Assembly: GCA_023392535.1 (NCBI GenBank)
Contig: JAEVYY010000012.1
Location: 5,755-69,754 of the forward strand
Length of the DNA stretch: 64,000 nt
Direction of reading: 5' to 3'
Source of the DNA: Bacillota bacterium
GTDB taxonomy: Bacteria > Bacillota > Clostridia > Lachnospirales > Lachnospiraceae
Of the stretch, positions 45,014 to 53,059 are shown piece after piece (the first letter of the stretch is position 1; each line of letters starts with the position of its first letter). The translations under genes were made by a program, and so were the position numbers. Below the pieces are notes generated by a model. The model saw nothing but the letters and a program-made list of their open reading frames with translations, searched no databases and was not told the DNA's origin.

Positions 45014-45571
45014 ATGGATGAGCAAGATACACGACAGTCAATTATAGATGCAGTAAAGGTCATATTAAAGGAACAAAATGATATTGATACAATAACTGTC
45101 CGGCAGATAGCCGAACGTGCAGGTGTAGGTACAGGCTTAATTAACTACCATTTTAAGAGCAAAGCTAATTTGTTAAGTATTGCCATTGGAGATGTGATGT
45201 CGCAGACGGTCTCAAATTTTCTTCAAGAAAATTATCATAATGATGTAGACCCGGTCGACAGGCTAAAAGCCCTGATGAAAGAGCTTTATTTTGTTGCGGG
45301 CGATGACGAAAAACACATTCGATTTCTTCTGACACGTGAGATTATGGAAGGAAACATGCAGACTCCCTTATATCTGATTCCACTTCTGAGAGATATCTTT
45401 GGAAGCAGTAAGAATGACATGCAACTTAGGATAATAGCATTACAAATCCTCAATCCAATACAAGTGACTGCCTTAAATAGCTCTTCGTTTTTCATGTATA
45501 GTGGGATTAATTTAAATGACGTAGCTGAACAAAGTTCTTTTATTGATACCCTGATAGATAATCTAATATAG
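45014..45571 (+). CDS. TetR-family transcriptional regulator
   Basis: A 185-residue repressor: N-terminal helix-turn-helix (about 8-55; TVRQIAERAGVGTGLINYHFKSKANLL, here TVRQIAERAGVG and TGLINYHFKSK) and an all-helical ligand domain. The 16-bp palindrome in its own promoter is a good autoregulation site. The flavodoxin-like gene follows 50 bases later and is probably co-controlled. The ligand is unknown. Confidence 0.9.
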   Translation: MDEQDTRQSIIDAVKVILKEQNDIDTITVRQIAERAGVGTGLINYHFKSKANLLSIAIGDVMSQTVSNFLQENYHNDVDPVDRLKALMKELYFVAGDDEKHIRFLLTREIMEGNMQTPLYLIPLLRDIFGSSKNDMQLRIIALQILNPIQVTALNSSSFFMYSGINLNDVAEQSSFIDTLIDNLI

Positions 45572-45620
45572 AAAGCCATGTATAAAAGAAAATAACCGAA
45601 TAGAAAAGGAAGGTGATTGT

Positions 45621-46049
45621 ATGCGGACATTAATTATATACGCCACGAAATCAGGTACAAGTGAATATTGTGCCAGTTTGCTGGCAAGACAAATAGAGGA
45701 TTGTGCCATATTTGATTTATCAAAAGCGGAGCCAGACATTGCTCCTTTTGATACGATTATTATTGGTTCGGGTGTGAGAATGGGAAAGTTATATAGACCG
45801 GTGCTAAACTTCATAAAAAAGAATGAGGCGCTCTTGCTAGAGAAGAGGACTGCTTTTTACCTATGTAACGCATATCCCGACACGCTGCAAAAAACAATTG
45901 ACAAGAATATACCAGAACAAGTAGCCAAAGCTGCAATATATATAAATTCTTTTGGTGGCAAAGCACCTTTCAGGGCTTACAATGATGCAAACTGGCTTCT
46001 GGGAGAGAATGTCAATGGGCTTATTCATGCAATCCTCTCCCTATCATAA
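45621..46049 (+). CDS. Flavodoxin-domain protein
   Basis: A 142-residue flavodoxin-fold protein. The FMN phosphate loop is TKSGTSEYCA (about residues 9-18), followed by DTIIIGSGVRMGKLYRPVLNF, seen as DTIIIGSGVRMGK, as in the flavodoxin_5/HemG-like branch. It could carry electrons or act like a menaquinone-linked protoporphyrinogen oxidase, but the TetR context gives no proof. SD is GGAAGGTG. Confidence 0.82.
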   Translation: MRTLIIYATKSGTSEYCASLLARQIEDCAIFDLSKAEPDIAPFDTIIIGSGVRMGKLYRPVLNFIKKNEALLLEKRTAFYLCNAYPDTLQKTIDKNIPEQVAKAAIYINSFGGKAPFRAYNDANWLLGENVNGLIHAILSLS

Positions 46050-46057
46050 ATGTTTTT

Positions 46058-46447
46058 TTATTCAGAAACCACGGTAAAGCGTTTTTTGATATGTTTGCCT
46101 TGTTCAGCTTCGTCAAGCATCGCAATCGCATAGTCTGCGTAACTTATATAGCTCTTTCCTTGAGAATTTGTCATAATGACCTCGCCACCCAATCGATATT
46201 TACCGGTTCTTTCACCATCTGCGTCAAAGTCGGCGGACGGACTTAGGTAGGTCCAGTTTACGTCGTCACGCTCTTTGATTGCATCGAGCGAAAGCGCCAT
46301 GTTGGATGCAGTGGGATAATAAGATTCGGGAAAATCAGGGGTATCCATTACCCGTTGTGTCTGCGAATCGTCTGTGTAAAGACTGCCTGCCCCGCCGACA
46401 AGAAGTAAGCGGTTACTTTTTCCTCTAAGTAAATCTGCAAGAAACAC
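46058..46447 (-). pseudogene. 5'-truncated NAD(P)H-binding (SDR-like) oxidoreductase
   Basis: The 129 residues from GTG 46447 match only the latter two thirds of atypical short-chain NAD(P)H-binding proteins (YwnB-like): RLLLVGGAGSLY, then DTPDFPESYYPTASNM and YLSPSADF. The N-terminal Rossmann loop GATGxxG is missing. Reading further up the frame gives about 11 residues and then a stop, and the region is the promoter of the divergent HxlR gene. So the 5' part was deleted. HxlR regulators often sit divergent to such genes, which suggests a once-working pair. Confidence 0.7.
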
Positions 46448-46564
46448 AGTTGAAAAACTTGATACTACTTTGTGTTTCTACTATAATGTACATTAGTGTA
46501 AATTGTAAAGTAGGCACCATTTTGTTACTTTACATCATATTGGATACTAATGGAGGAATTATAT

Positions 46565-46894
46565 ATGTGCAAGCAATTTCCGGCATGTCCGGTGGAACTG
46601 ACCATTACTTTAATTGGAAACAAATGGAAGGTTTTGATTCTTCGCGATTTGATGGATGGCACCAAAAGATTTGGAGAGCTTCGAAACGCCATCGGCTCCG
46701 TTTCTCAAAAAGTTCTAACGGCAAATCTGCGTGAAATGGAAGAAAACGGCTTGCTTGTCCGTTGTGTTTATGCGGAGGTACCGCCTAGGGTGGAATATAC
46801 CCTGACAGAACTTGGACATAGCTTGAGGCCAGTACTTGATGCTATGTATATTTGGGGGGATGTTTATAAAGAAGAGCATCCATCGCTTTTTTAA
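46565..46894 (+). CDS. HxlR-family transcriptional regulator
   Basis: A 109-residue winged-helix regulator (FPACPVELTITLIGNKWKVLILRDL, in parts FPACPVELTITLIGNKW and KVLILRDL; then FGELRNAIGSVSQKVLTANLREME). The single N-terminal cysteines, one in CKQF and one in ACPV, match HxlR proteins that respond to electrophiles or redox state. ATG 46565 is eight bases after GGAGG; ATG 46550 lies before that site. The divergent target is truncated, so it may now control only itself. Confidence 0.88.
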   Translation: MCKQFPACPVELTITLIGNKWKVLILRDLMDGTKRFGELRNAIGSVSQKVLTANLREMEENGLLVRCVYAEVPPRVEYTLTELGHSLRPVLDAMYIWGDVYKEEHPSLF

Positions 46895-46922
46895 GCATGT
46901 TTTAAATATAAGGAGGATGAAC

Positions 46923-47618
46923 TTGGCCCATACCATTTTACTAATTGACGATGACAAGGAACTATGTGCTTTAATGAAACAAAGCATATGGAAAGAACAT
47001 ATAAACTCTGATTGCTGCTACTCTGGTACAGACGGACTTGCTCTACTTGAAAAAAACGATTACCAGCTCATTCTTTTAGATGTGATGATGCCAGAAATGG
47101 ACGGTTTCCAGACCATGGAAAAAATAAGAGCGAAAAGCAACATACCCATTCTGATGCTCACTTCTAAAAATGACAGTATGTCAAAAGTGCAAGGACTGCG
47201 TTCTGGTGCAGATGACTATTTAACGAAGCCATTTGATATGGAAGAACTGATTGCTCGAATTATTTCTTTGATACGCAGATATACACGCTTTAGTTTAACA
47301 GCCAATTATTCACAGCCCCTTGTTTTCAAAGGGCTGACCATAGACTTTGATAGCCGAAGTGTGTCCACGCAAAACGGTATATTTGAATTGCCGCCAAAAG
47401 AATTTGATCTGTTGCTCTTTTGCGCTAAAAATCAGGGAAAAATTTTAACGAAGCAGCAGATTTATGAAGAGGTCTGGGGTGAGCTTTATATTTATGATGA
47501 CAGTAATATTATGGCTATCATCAGTAGACTCCGTAAGAAGATAGAACCCGACCTCGGAGCACCATTGTATATCCAAACAGTAAAGGGAATTGGTTATCGA
47601 TTTAACAAGGAGGTATAG
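46923..47618 (+). CDS. OmpR-type response regulator, CprR/BceR-like module
   Basis: A 231-residue regulator with receiver (HTILLIDDDKELCALM; Asp in LILLDVMMPEMDG; Lys in YLTKPFDMEE) and winged helix (LPPKEFDLLLF; TVKGIGYRFN). I choose TTG 46923, six bases after AGGAGG; ATG 46917 abuts that site. It heads a set with a kinase, an ATPase and two permeases. The likely binding site is the four-fold 11-bp repeat at 48580-48623 before the transporter genes. Confidence 0.92.
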   Translation: MAHTILLIDDDKELCALMKQSIWKEHINSDCCYSGTDGLALLEKNDYQLILLDVMMPEMDGFQTMEKIRAKSNIPILMLTSKNDSMSKVQGLRSGADDYLTKPFDMEELIARIISLIRRYTRFSLTANYSQPLVFKGLTIDFDSRSVSTQNGIFELPPKEFDLLLFCAKNQGKILTKQQIYEEVWGELYIYDDSNIMAIISRLRKKIEPDLGAPLYIQTVKGIGYRFNKEV

Positions 47619-47621
47619 GCT

Positions 47622-48545
47622 ATGCTTTTGGATGTGATTTTGGGCATATTATTTTGCCTTGCCCTCTTGTTTAGCATTATGTGCTGTACAAAGTTAATGC
47701 GTGTAAAGCGGCAGCTTAGCGACATGACAGAGGTTCTGAGTGATATTCAGTCCGGAAACGGTAATCGAAAAATCCTTGCAGCAGACAATGAGCTGACCAC
47801 AGAGCTTTCATTTAAAATGAATGAAATTGTGTATGCCTATGAAGAACGACTTTCGCAGCTGCGGGCGGCAGACGAAACGAATCGTCAGCTCATGACCAGC
47901 CTTTCCCATGATGTGAGAACACCTCTTACAACCCTGCTGGGTTACTTGGATGCTGTTCATAGAGGAGTTGTTACCGGAAAAAACCGTGAGGATTATCTTG
48001 AAATTGCGAGAAGAAAAGCCCACAATCTAAAAGACTATATTGACGTTTTATTTGACTGGTTTAAGCTCAACTCCAGTGAATTTGATCTATCCATAGAACA
48101 GATAGAGCTTGCGGAACTAACTCGCAATATCCTCAAAGACTGGATTCCTATTTTTGAGGAAAAGAATCTGCACTATGAAATTGAGCTTCCAGAAAAACCA
48201 TTGCTCACAAGAGTGGATTTGGATGGGTATGCCCGCATCATTAATAATATAGTTCAAAATATTATAAATCATAGTCAGGCGACACAGATAAAAATTGAGA
48301 TGGTAAAACAGTCAAGCGAGATTGAAATCCGTATTATGGATAACGGAATTGGAATTGAGAAAGCCGATTTACAGCATATTTTTCAAAGGTTGTACAAATG
48401 CGATAAAGGACGTTCGGATAAGGGAAGCGGATTAGGCCTTGCCATTGTCCGACAGATGGTGGAAAAGATGGACGGTCGAATTGCGGTACAAAGTGAGCCA
48501 AACCAATATACAATTTTCAATGTTTTCTTTCCTTTAAATACTTGA
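47622..48545 (+). CDS. Sensor histidine kinase with one membrane segment
   Basis: A 307-residue kinase with a single N-terminal membrane segment (about 4-24), no outer domain, a HAMP-like linker (about 28-80), HisKA (MTSLSHDVRTPLTTLLGYLDAV, as SLSHDVRTPLTTLLGYL, His near 95) and HATPase_c (NIVQNIINHS, DNGIGIEKADL, GSGLGLAIV). With no sensor domain it probably senses through the ABC transporter or the membrane, as reported for some peptide-resistance kinases. It starts four bases after the regulator stop. Confidence 0.92.
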   Translation: MLLDVILGILFCLALLFSIMCCTKLMRVKRQLSDMTEVLSDIQSGNGNRKILAADNELTTELSFKMNEIVYAYEERLSQLRAADETNRQLMTSLSHDVRTPLTTLLGYLDAVHRGVVTGKNREDYLEIARRKAHNLKDYIDVLFDWFKLNSSEFDLSIEQIELAELTRNILKDWIPIFEEKNLHYEIELPEKPLLTRVDLDGYARIINNIVQNIINHSQATQIKIEMVKQSSEIEIRIMDNGIGIEKADLQHIFQRLYKCDKGRSDKGSGLGLAIVRQMVEKMDGRIAVQSEPNQYTIFNVFFPLNT

Positions 48546-48547
48546 AA

Positions 48548-48577
48548 AGAACCCTGTCTATCGGCAGGGTTCTTTAA
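48548..48577 (+). terminator. Terminator between kinase and transporter genes
   Basis: Perfect 9-base arms AGAACCCTG (48548-48556) and CAGGGTTCT (48565-48573), then TTAATT. It splits the regulator pair from the ABC operon. Confidence 0.75.
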
Positions 48578-48579
48578 TT

Positions 48580-48623
48580 GCAAGGTTAATGCAAGGTTGC
48601 GGCAAGGTTAATGCAAGATTGAA
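48580..48623 (+). promoter_or_regulatory. Four-fold 11-bp repeat, probable response-regulator site
   Basis: GCAAGGTTAAT (48580), GCAAGGTTGCG (48591), GCAAGGTTAAT (48602) and GCAAGATTGAA (48613) follow each other with no gap, period exactly 11 bp. That is one DNA turn, so all four lie on one face, as for OmpR/PhoB-type dimers in tandem. It sits 40 bases before the ABC ATPase start. Confidence 0.75.
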
Positions 48624-48662
48624 ATGATAAACTGATTTCAGTAAGAAAAGGAGGTAATTCAT

Positions 48663-49586
48663 TTGATTGATTATATCATTGAAACGAAAAACCTCACCAA
48701 ACAATATGGTGAGCAGAAAAGTGTTGCAAATTTGAATATCCATGTAAAAAAAGGCCGTATCTATGGTTTGCTTGGTAGAAATGGTGCAGGGAAAACCACG
48801 TGCATGAAAATGCTCTTAAATCTGACGAGGCCTACTTCCGGGGAAGTGCTGATTTTCAGCAAAAGCATTCAGGGTAATGAAAAAAAGATTCTTCCCCGTA
48901 TCGGCAGCTTAATCGAAGCACCGGGATTTTATCCGAACTTGACCAGTACAGAGAACCTGAATATTTTTGCACAGCTTAGAGGGGTTTCTAAACGAAGCGC
49001 TGTCAAGGATGCATTGGAAGTTGTAGGGCTTCCCTATGGAGATAAGAAGCTGTTTTCTCAATATTCTCTTGGTATGAAGCAACGATTAGCGATTGCGCTT
49101 GCCATTATGCACGATCCGGAGCTATTGATTTTGGATGAACCAATCAATGGGTTAGACCCCATCGGTATTGCGGAAGTCCGATCATTTCTTCGGGAATTGT
49201 GCGATGCAAGGGGGAAAACGATTCTGATTTCCAGCCATATCCTTTCGGAAATATCTTTGCTGGTGGATGATATTGGAATCATTGACCACGGTGTATTGCT
49301 GGAGGAAGAAAGTCTTGCTGAGCTGGAAGAAAAGAACGGAAAGTACATTCATTTTATCGTCTCCGACACAGCGCAGGCAGCCAGAATCATGGAGAGAAGC
49401 TTTGGCGCAAAAAACTTCACTGTGGAAAATGACCATAGCCTGCGCTTACATGATAACAGTATTTCTGTTTCCGCGCTTAACCGTGCTTTTATTGAAAATG
49501 GACTGGAAGTATCCGAAGCTCACACGTGCGAAGACAGCTTGGAGGATTACTTCAAGCGTATAACTGGAGGTGCGGGTATTGCATAA
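48663..49586 (+). CDS. Lantibiotic/bacitracin-type ABC exporter ATPase
   Basis: A 307-residue ATPase of the BcrA/lantibiotic-protection type, as in CprA of Clostridioides difficile. Walker A is GRNGAGKTT, signature YSLGMKQR, Walker B LLILDEPINGLDP and switch LISSHI; the E-loop common to immunity ATPases is plausible in SLIEAPGFYPNLT. TTG 48663 follows AAAGGAGG by six bases. The last eight bases overlap the next gene. It should energise the two permeases to expel or shed peptide antibiotics. Confidence 0.9.
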   Translation: MIDYIIETKNLTKQYGEQKSVANLNIHVKKGRIYGLLGRNGAGKTTCMKMLLNLTRPTSGEVLIFSKSIQGNEKKILPRIGSLIEAPGFYPNLTSTENLNIFAQLRGVSKRSAVKDALEVVGLPYGDKKLFSQYSLGMKQRLAIALAIMHDPELLILDEPINGLDPIGIAEVRSFLRELCDARGKTILISSHILSEISLLVDDIGIIDHGVLLEEESLAELEEKNGKYIHFIVSDTAQAARIMERSFGAKNFTVENDHSLRLHDNSISVSALNRAFIENGLEVSEAHTCEDSLEDYFKRITGGAGIA

Positions 49587-50352
49587 GCTGATTCTCTTTG
49601 AATTTAAGAAATTCAAACGAAAAAAAATAATTTTGTTTGGAATATTGGTAGCTATCATTTTTCCTCTTTTTAATGCTGTATTGCTGTCAGATTCCAATTT
49701 TGCAAGCATCCAATCGGGAGTTAGAGAAGACAATGCCTTTTTACTTTTGATGCCTCTTCTAATTATTTTGGCGGCAGATCTGTTTTTTATCGAACTGGAC
49801 AATGATACCCTAAAAAATCTACTGAGTATACCGGTATCAAAAAATAAATTGGTTCTTGTAAAGCTATCGGTTTTGCTGATCTTCTCTATCGCTTTCCAGT
49901 TAACAGGGTTTGCGGTCAGCACAATAATTGCTGTCGTTCAAAACATTCCTTTGCAAAGTTTTGCTTTTCAATTTTCGCTTACAGCATCAAGCGGTATACT
50001 CATGTGGGCAGCGGCACTTCCCTGTGTTGTAATGGTGGTATGGTTTAATAAAAGCTACATTCTCTCTGTAATTATCGTGTTCTTTTACACACTTCTGAAT
50101 TATGGGATGCATTTCAGCGATGCGGTTATGATGCAGCCTCTCGGAATAAATACCGGAACACTGATGCCTGTACCTATGATTTTTCGATGGCTGTACCAGT
50201 TCTACACACCTACCGGGGAAATGCAAACGGAGTTTTACTACCGTTTCAGCAAATACTTTGTGTCAGCACCCATATGCTTTGGAGTGCTTCTAATGGAAGC
50301 AATCGTTTGCATTTCTTTGATGATGTACATCTACCAGCGTAGGGAAATTTGA
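49579..50352 (+). CDS. ABC-2 permease, first subunit of the peptide-resistance exporter
   Basis: A 257-residue membrane protein with six segments. It opens HKLILFEFKKFKRKKIILFG, the usual amphipathic lead of ABC-2 permeases in lantibiotic immunity (MutE/EpiE/CprB-like). I choose TTG 49579, eight bases after GGAGG, over GTG 49570, which lies in the ribosome site. It overlaps the ATPase gene. The mate is the next gene. Confidence 0.83.
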   Translation: MHKLILFEFKKFKRKKIILFGILVAIIFPLFNAVLLSDSNFASIQSGVREDNAFLLLMPLLIILAADLFFIELDNDTLKNLLSIPVSKNKLVLVKLSVLLIFSIAFQLTGFAVSTIIAVVQNIPLQSFAFQFSLTASSGILMWAAALPCVVMVVWFNKSYILSVIIVFFYTLLNYGMHFSDAVMMQPLGINTGTLMPVPMIFRWLYQFYTPTGEMQTEFYYRFSKYFVSAPICFGVLLMEAIVCISLMMYIYQRREI

Positions 50353-50369
50353 GGAAAGGGGTATTTTTT

Positions 50370-51179
50370 ATGCTTCGTATAATAAAAACCGAATTTTTGA
50401 AACTAAAGAGATTTCATATTTTACTAATTGGACTAATAGGCATGACGCTTCCTGCTATATTATCTGTATTTACACAAGCCGTTGCAACGCCTGAGGCCAA
50501 AAGAGGAAATTTTGAATTTTCATCTCTCTTTCGCAGTACCATATGGAATAGCACAACGATTTTTATGCCTGTTATTTTCACGCTGATTGGAGGATATCTA
50601 ATAAACCGGGAATACATCGATAATACCTTGAAAAACATCTTACCCGTTCCAATAAGCTTTCAGCGTCTGTTGTTCGGAAAATTGTTAGCGGTGGGAATTT
50701 TAAGTATTCTGCTTGGGCTTTACGGCTATGTAATAACAATAATCGTCGGATTGTTGTGCGGTTTTTCAGGGCTTAATACGACAGTTTTGATTACTGGAAT
50801 TTTGCAGATGTTAGGAACAGCAGCGTTCACATACATTGCCATTCTGCCCATTGTTACTTTTACAAGCAGGAAACAGGGGATTTATATGGGCGGTGTTATG
50901 GTATCGTTTCTATTTGGCTATAGTGCCATGTTTATTAAAAATGTCACGATGCGCAGTCTATACCCGATTCTGTCTGGACTTACGGTTATAAAATTCGATA
51001 TGGAAGGATTTATGAACACTTCTGAACCGGGTAATCTTACTTTATCCATATTATCATTGGCTATCATGCTTTTGCTTACAACGGTAATTGTCATACGTAC
51101 AAATTCACCGCAAACAGCTTCTAAGCGTAAAGAGTACAAAGTAACAAGTATGTTCCTCAGACCGGGACAAAAAGGCTGA
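50370..51179 (+). CDS. ABC-2 permease, second subunit of the peptide-resistance exporter
   Basis: A 269-residue membrane protein with six segments, starting LRIIKTEFLKLKRFHILLIG as in its partner type (MutG/EpiG/CprC-like). ATG 50370 follows GAAAGGGG; an in-frame start at 50349 would read through that site. It ends the module. With the ATPase and partner permease it would make a three-part exporter for cationic or cyclic peptides. Confidence 0.83.
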   Translation: MLRIIKTEFLKLKRFHILLIGLIGMTLPAILSVFTQAVATPEAKRGNFEFSSLFRSTIWNSTTIFMPVIFTLIGGYLINREYIDNTLKNILPVPISFQRLLFGKLLAVGILSILLGLYGYVITIIVGLLCGFSGLNTTVLITGILQMLGTAAFTYIAILPIVTFTSRKQGIYMGGVMVSFLFGYSAMFIKNVTMRSLYPILSGLTVIKFDMEGFMNTSEPGNLTLSILSLAIMLLLTTVIVIRTNSPQTASKRKEYKVTSMFLRPGQKG

Positions 51180-51209
51180 ATGATCCTAGCCTGTCAGATC
51201 ACCTCCTTA

Positions 51210-51283
51210 TATACAACTGTCTATTAACTTATTGACAATCATTATAGACAGTTGTATAATAACCTATGATAGACACTTGTATA
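51210..51283 (+). promoter_or_regulatory. Promoter with three BlaI-type operator boxes
   Basis: TTGACA (51232-51237), exactly 17 bases, TATAAT (51255-51260): a full-consensus promoter. Three related boxes surround it: TATACAACTGTCTAT (51210-51224), its exact reverse complement ATAGACAGTTGTATA (51244-51258), and ATAGACACTTGTATA (51269-51283). All share ACANNTGT. The middle one covers the spacer and -10, so a bound BlaI would shut the promoter. Confidence 0.82.
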
Positions 51284-51313
51284 TATTTATTAGGTACAAA
51301 AGGAGTTGAGATA

Positions 51314-51691
51314 ATGAAAAGCATTAAAAAACTTCCCGATGCGGAATTTGAAGTAATGAAGACTATATGGGAAAATGAACCACCCATTACAACGAACATC
51401 TTGATGGAACAGTTGGGCAATGAAAAGGGGTGGAGGCTGCAAACACTGATAGCGCTTTTACTTCGATTGGTTGACCGTGGATTTTTACGTACCGAAAAAA
51501 ACGGCAAGGAGCGCACGTATTATCCCTTAGTGGATAAGGAGCGATATCTGAAATTCGAAACCAGCAGCTTCATCGAGCGTTTTCACAATCGATCCATTGT
51601 CAGCCTTGTGGATACTTTGTACGATGGTAAAGAGTTGAGAGAGTCAGACTTGGATGAGCTGTCAAAGTGGTTGAAAAAGCGGGGTGAATAA
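51314..51691 (+). CDS. BlaI/MecI-family repressor
   Basis: A 125-residue repressor of the penicillinase-repressor family: winged helix (about 8-75; LPDAEFEVMKTIWENEPPITT and GWRLQTLIALLLRLVDRGFL, in parts) and a C-terminal dimerisation helix region. ATG 51314 follows AAAGGAGTTGAG; an in-frame ATG at 51266 lies within the operator. It overlaps the M56 gene region and should be cleaved when that partner signals envelope or beta-lactam stress. Confidence 0.92.
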   Translation: MKSIKKLPDAEFEVMKTIWENEPPITTNILMEQLGNEKGWRLQTLIALLLRLVDRGFLRTEKNGKERTYYPLVDKERYLKFETSSFIERFHNRSIVSLVDTLYDGKELRESDLDELSKWLKKRGE

Positions 51692-51692
51692 T

Positions 51693-52919
51693 ATGCGGGA
51701 AATATGTTCAGTCTATCTTCAAAATTCGTTGCAGCTTTCGTTAATCATCATGCTTATGCTGCTTATTTCTCCTATACTGGCACATCGGTATTCATCAAAG
51801 TGCCGCTATTACTTATGGACAGTTGTTTTTGTAGCATTACTTCTGCCTATTCGAGCAAATATAAAACTAACCCTGCCGGAGTTCTTACAGTCCGTTGCGC
51901 CACAAGGTACAACACAAGTGGCTTCTCATGTCGCTACTGCCAATACGGCAGCAAGTTTAGATTGGCTTCCATATGCAGGGGTATTCTGGATTGCTGGTTC
52001 ATTCATTTTCTTAATCTGGCATCTATTTTCACATTTGCGTTTTTTGTCTGCAGTAAGGCGCTGGAGCGAAGAGGTTAAAGAGGTTGATATACTAAGAATC
52101 TTCAATAATACTAAAACGGAGCTTCACATGAACAAATTTATTTCTATCAAATCCTGCGCCTGTATCAGAACGCCAATGGTGGTCGGATTGCTTCGTCCTG
52201 TGGTGTTGCTCCCGCAAGTGACTTTTTCTCTGAACGAGCTGCCGCTAATCTTAAAGCATGAGCTTGTGCATATCAAGAGAAAGGATCTGTGGTACAAAAT
52301 CCTGATGCTTCTGACCCTCGCTATCCACTGGTTTAACCCGGTGATTCACCTTGCCTTAAGATCGGTTCTGAATCTATGTGAAATCTCTTGTGACGAGGAG
52401 GTATTGAAAGGAATTGGAACAATAGGACGCGCACGATATGGAGAGTCCGTTATTGGCATGGTGCGAAATAGCGGTACCTACAAAACAGCGCTATCCACTA
52501 ATTTTTATAGCGGAACTAAGGGCATGAAAAAGCGTATTTACGCCATGATGGATATGACGAACAAGCGATTTTCACCAGTACTGTTTCTGGCTGTTATGGT
52601 GGTTACCATGTGTGGAACTACTGCCTTTGCGTTATCGCCTACTCTGCCAGCTGTTCTGGAAAGCAATGAGCAACAGCGCAATCAAACGATGAGGGCTGAT
52701 ACAGAGCAGAGTTATGTGTATAGCACAGAACCCAATGATATGTATACGATGACCCCATACGATACCTCAAAAGATGAGCCGGAGAGTCAAAGCGCCGTTG
52801 TCAACAACTTACCACCCAATGCGCTTATACGCACCTATGAAGATACTCCTGTGGAACCATCTCAGGAGCCACCTTATGATCCTGATCTATATCGTTTAAT
52901 TCCGGGCGAGGAATACTAA
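51693..52919 (+). CDS. BlaR1-like M56 metallopeptidase without penicillin sensor
   Basis: A 408-residue membrane protein with three or four N-terminal segments and the M56 zinc motif HELVH (H189, E190, H193), followed by IKRKDLWYKIL and a downstream SCDEEVL with a likely third ligand. One more segment lies near 290-310. BlaR1/MecR1 proteins carry a 250-residue penicillin-binding sensor; here only about 95 polar residues rich in P, E and T follow. So it does not sense beta-lactams by the classic route. GTG 51684 is an alternative start. Confidence 0.87.
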   Translation: MREICSVYLQNSLQLSLIIMLMLLISPILAHRYSSKCRYYLWTVVFVALLLPIRANIKLTLPEFLQSVAPQGTTQVASHVATANTAASLDWLPYAGVFWIAGSFIFLIWHLFSHLRFLSAVRRWSEEVKEVDILRIFNNTKTELHMNKFISIKSCACIRTPMVVGLLRPVVLLPQVTFSLNELPLILKHELVHIKRKDLWYKILMLLTLAIHWFNPVIHLALRSVLNLCEISCDEEVLKGIGTIGRARYGESVIGMVRNSGTYKTALSTNFYSGTKGMKKRIYAMMDMTNKRFSPVLFLAVMVVTMCGTTAFALSPTLPAVLESNEQQRNQTMRADTEQSYVYSTEPNDMYTMTPYDTSKDEPESQSAVVNNLPPNALIRTYEDTPVEPSQEPPYDPDLYRLIPGEEY

Positions 52920-52983
52920 TTTATAAATACGCTATAACGACCTCTTTACCACCTAAGTAAGGCGGTGGTTCGCCCCCTCAATA

Positions 52984-52997
52984 TAGACATTTGTCTA
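52984..52997 (+). promoter_or_regulatory. Fourth BlaI-like box, before the lipoprotein gene
   Basis: TAGACATTTGTCTA has the ACANNTGT core of the three blaI boxes with dyad flanks. It lies about 60 bases before the start at 53060, so the lipoprotein probably belongs to the same regulon. Confidence 0.6.
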
Positions 52998-53059
52998 CTT
53001 GAAACGTTAAACAAGACCGCTTCGGTCCTATTCTATAAAAAATAACAAGGAGAATGAAT

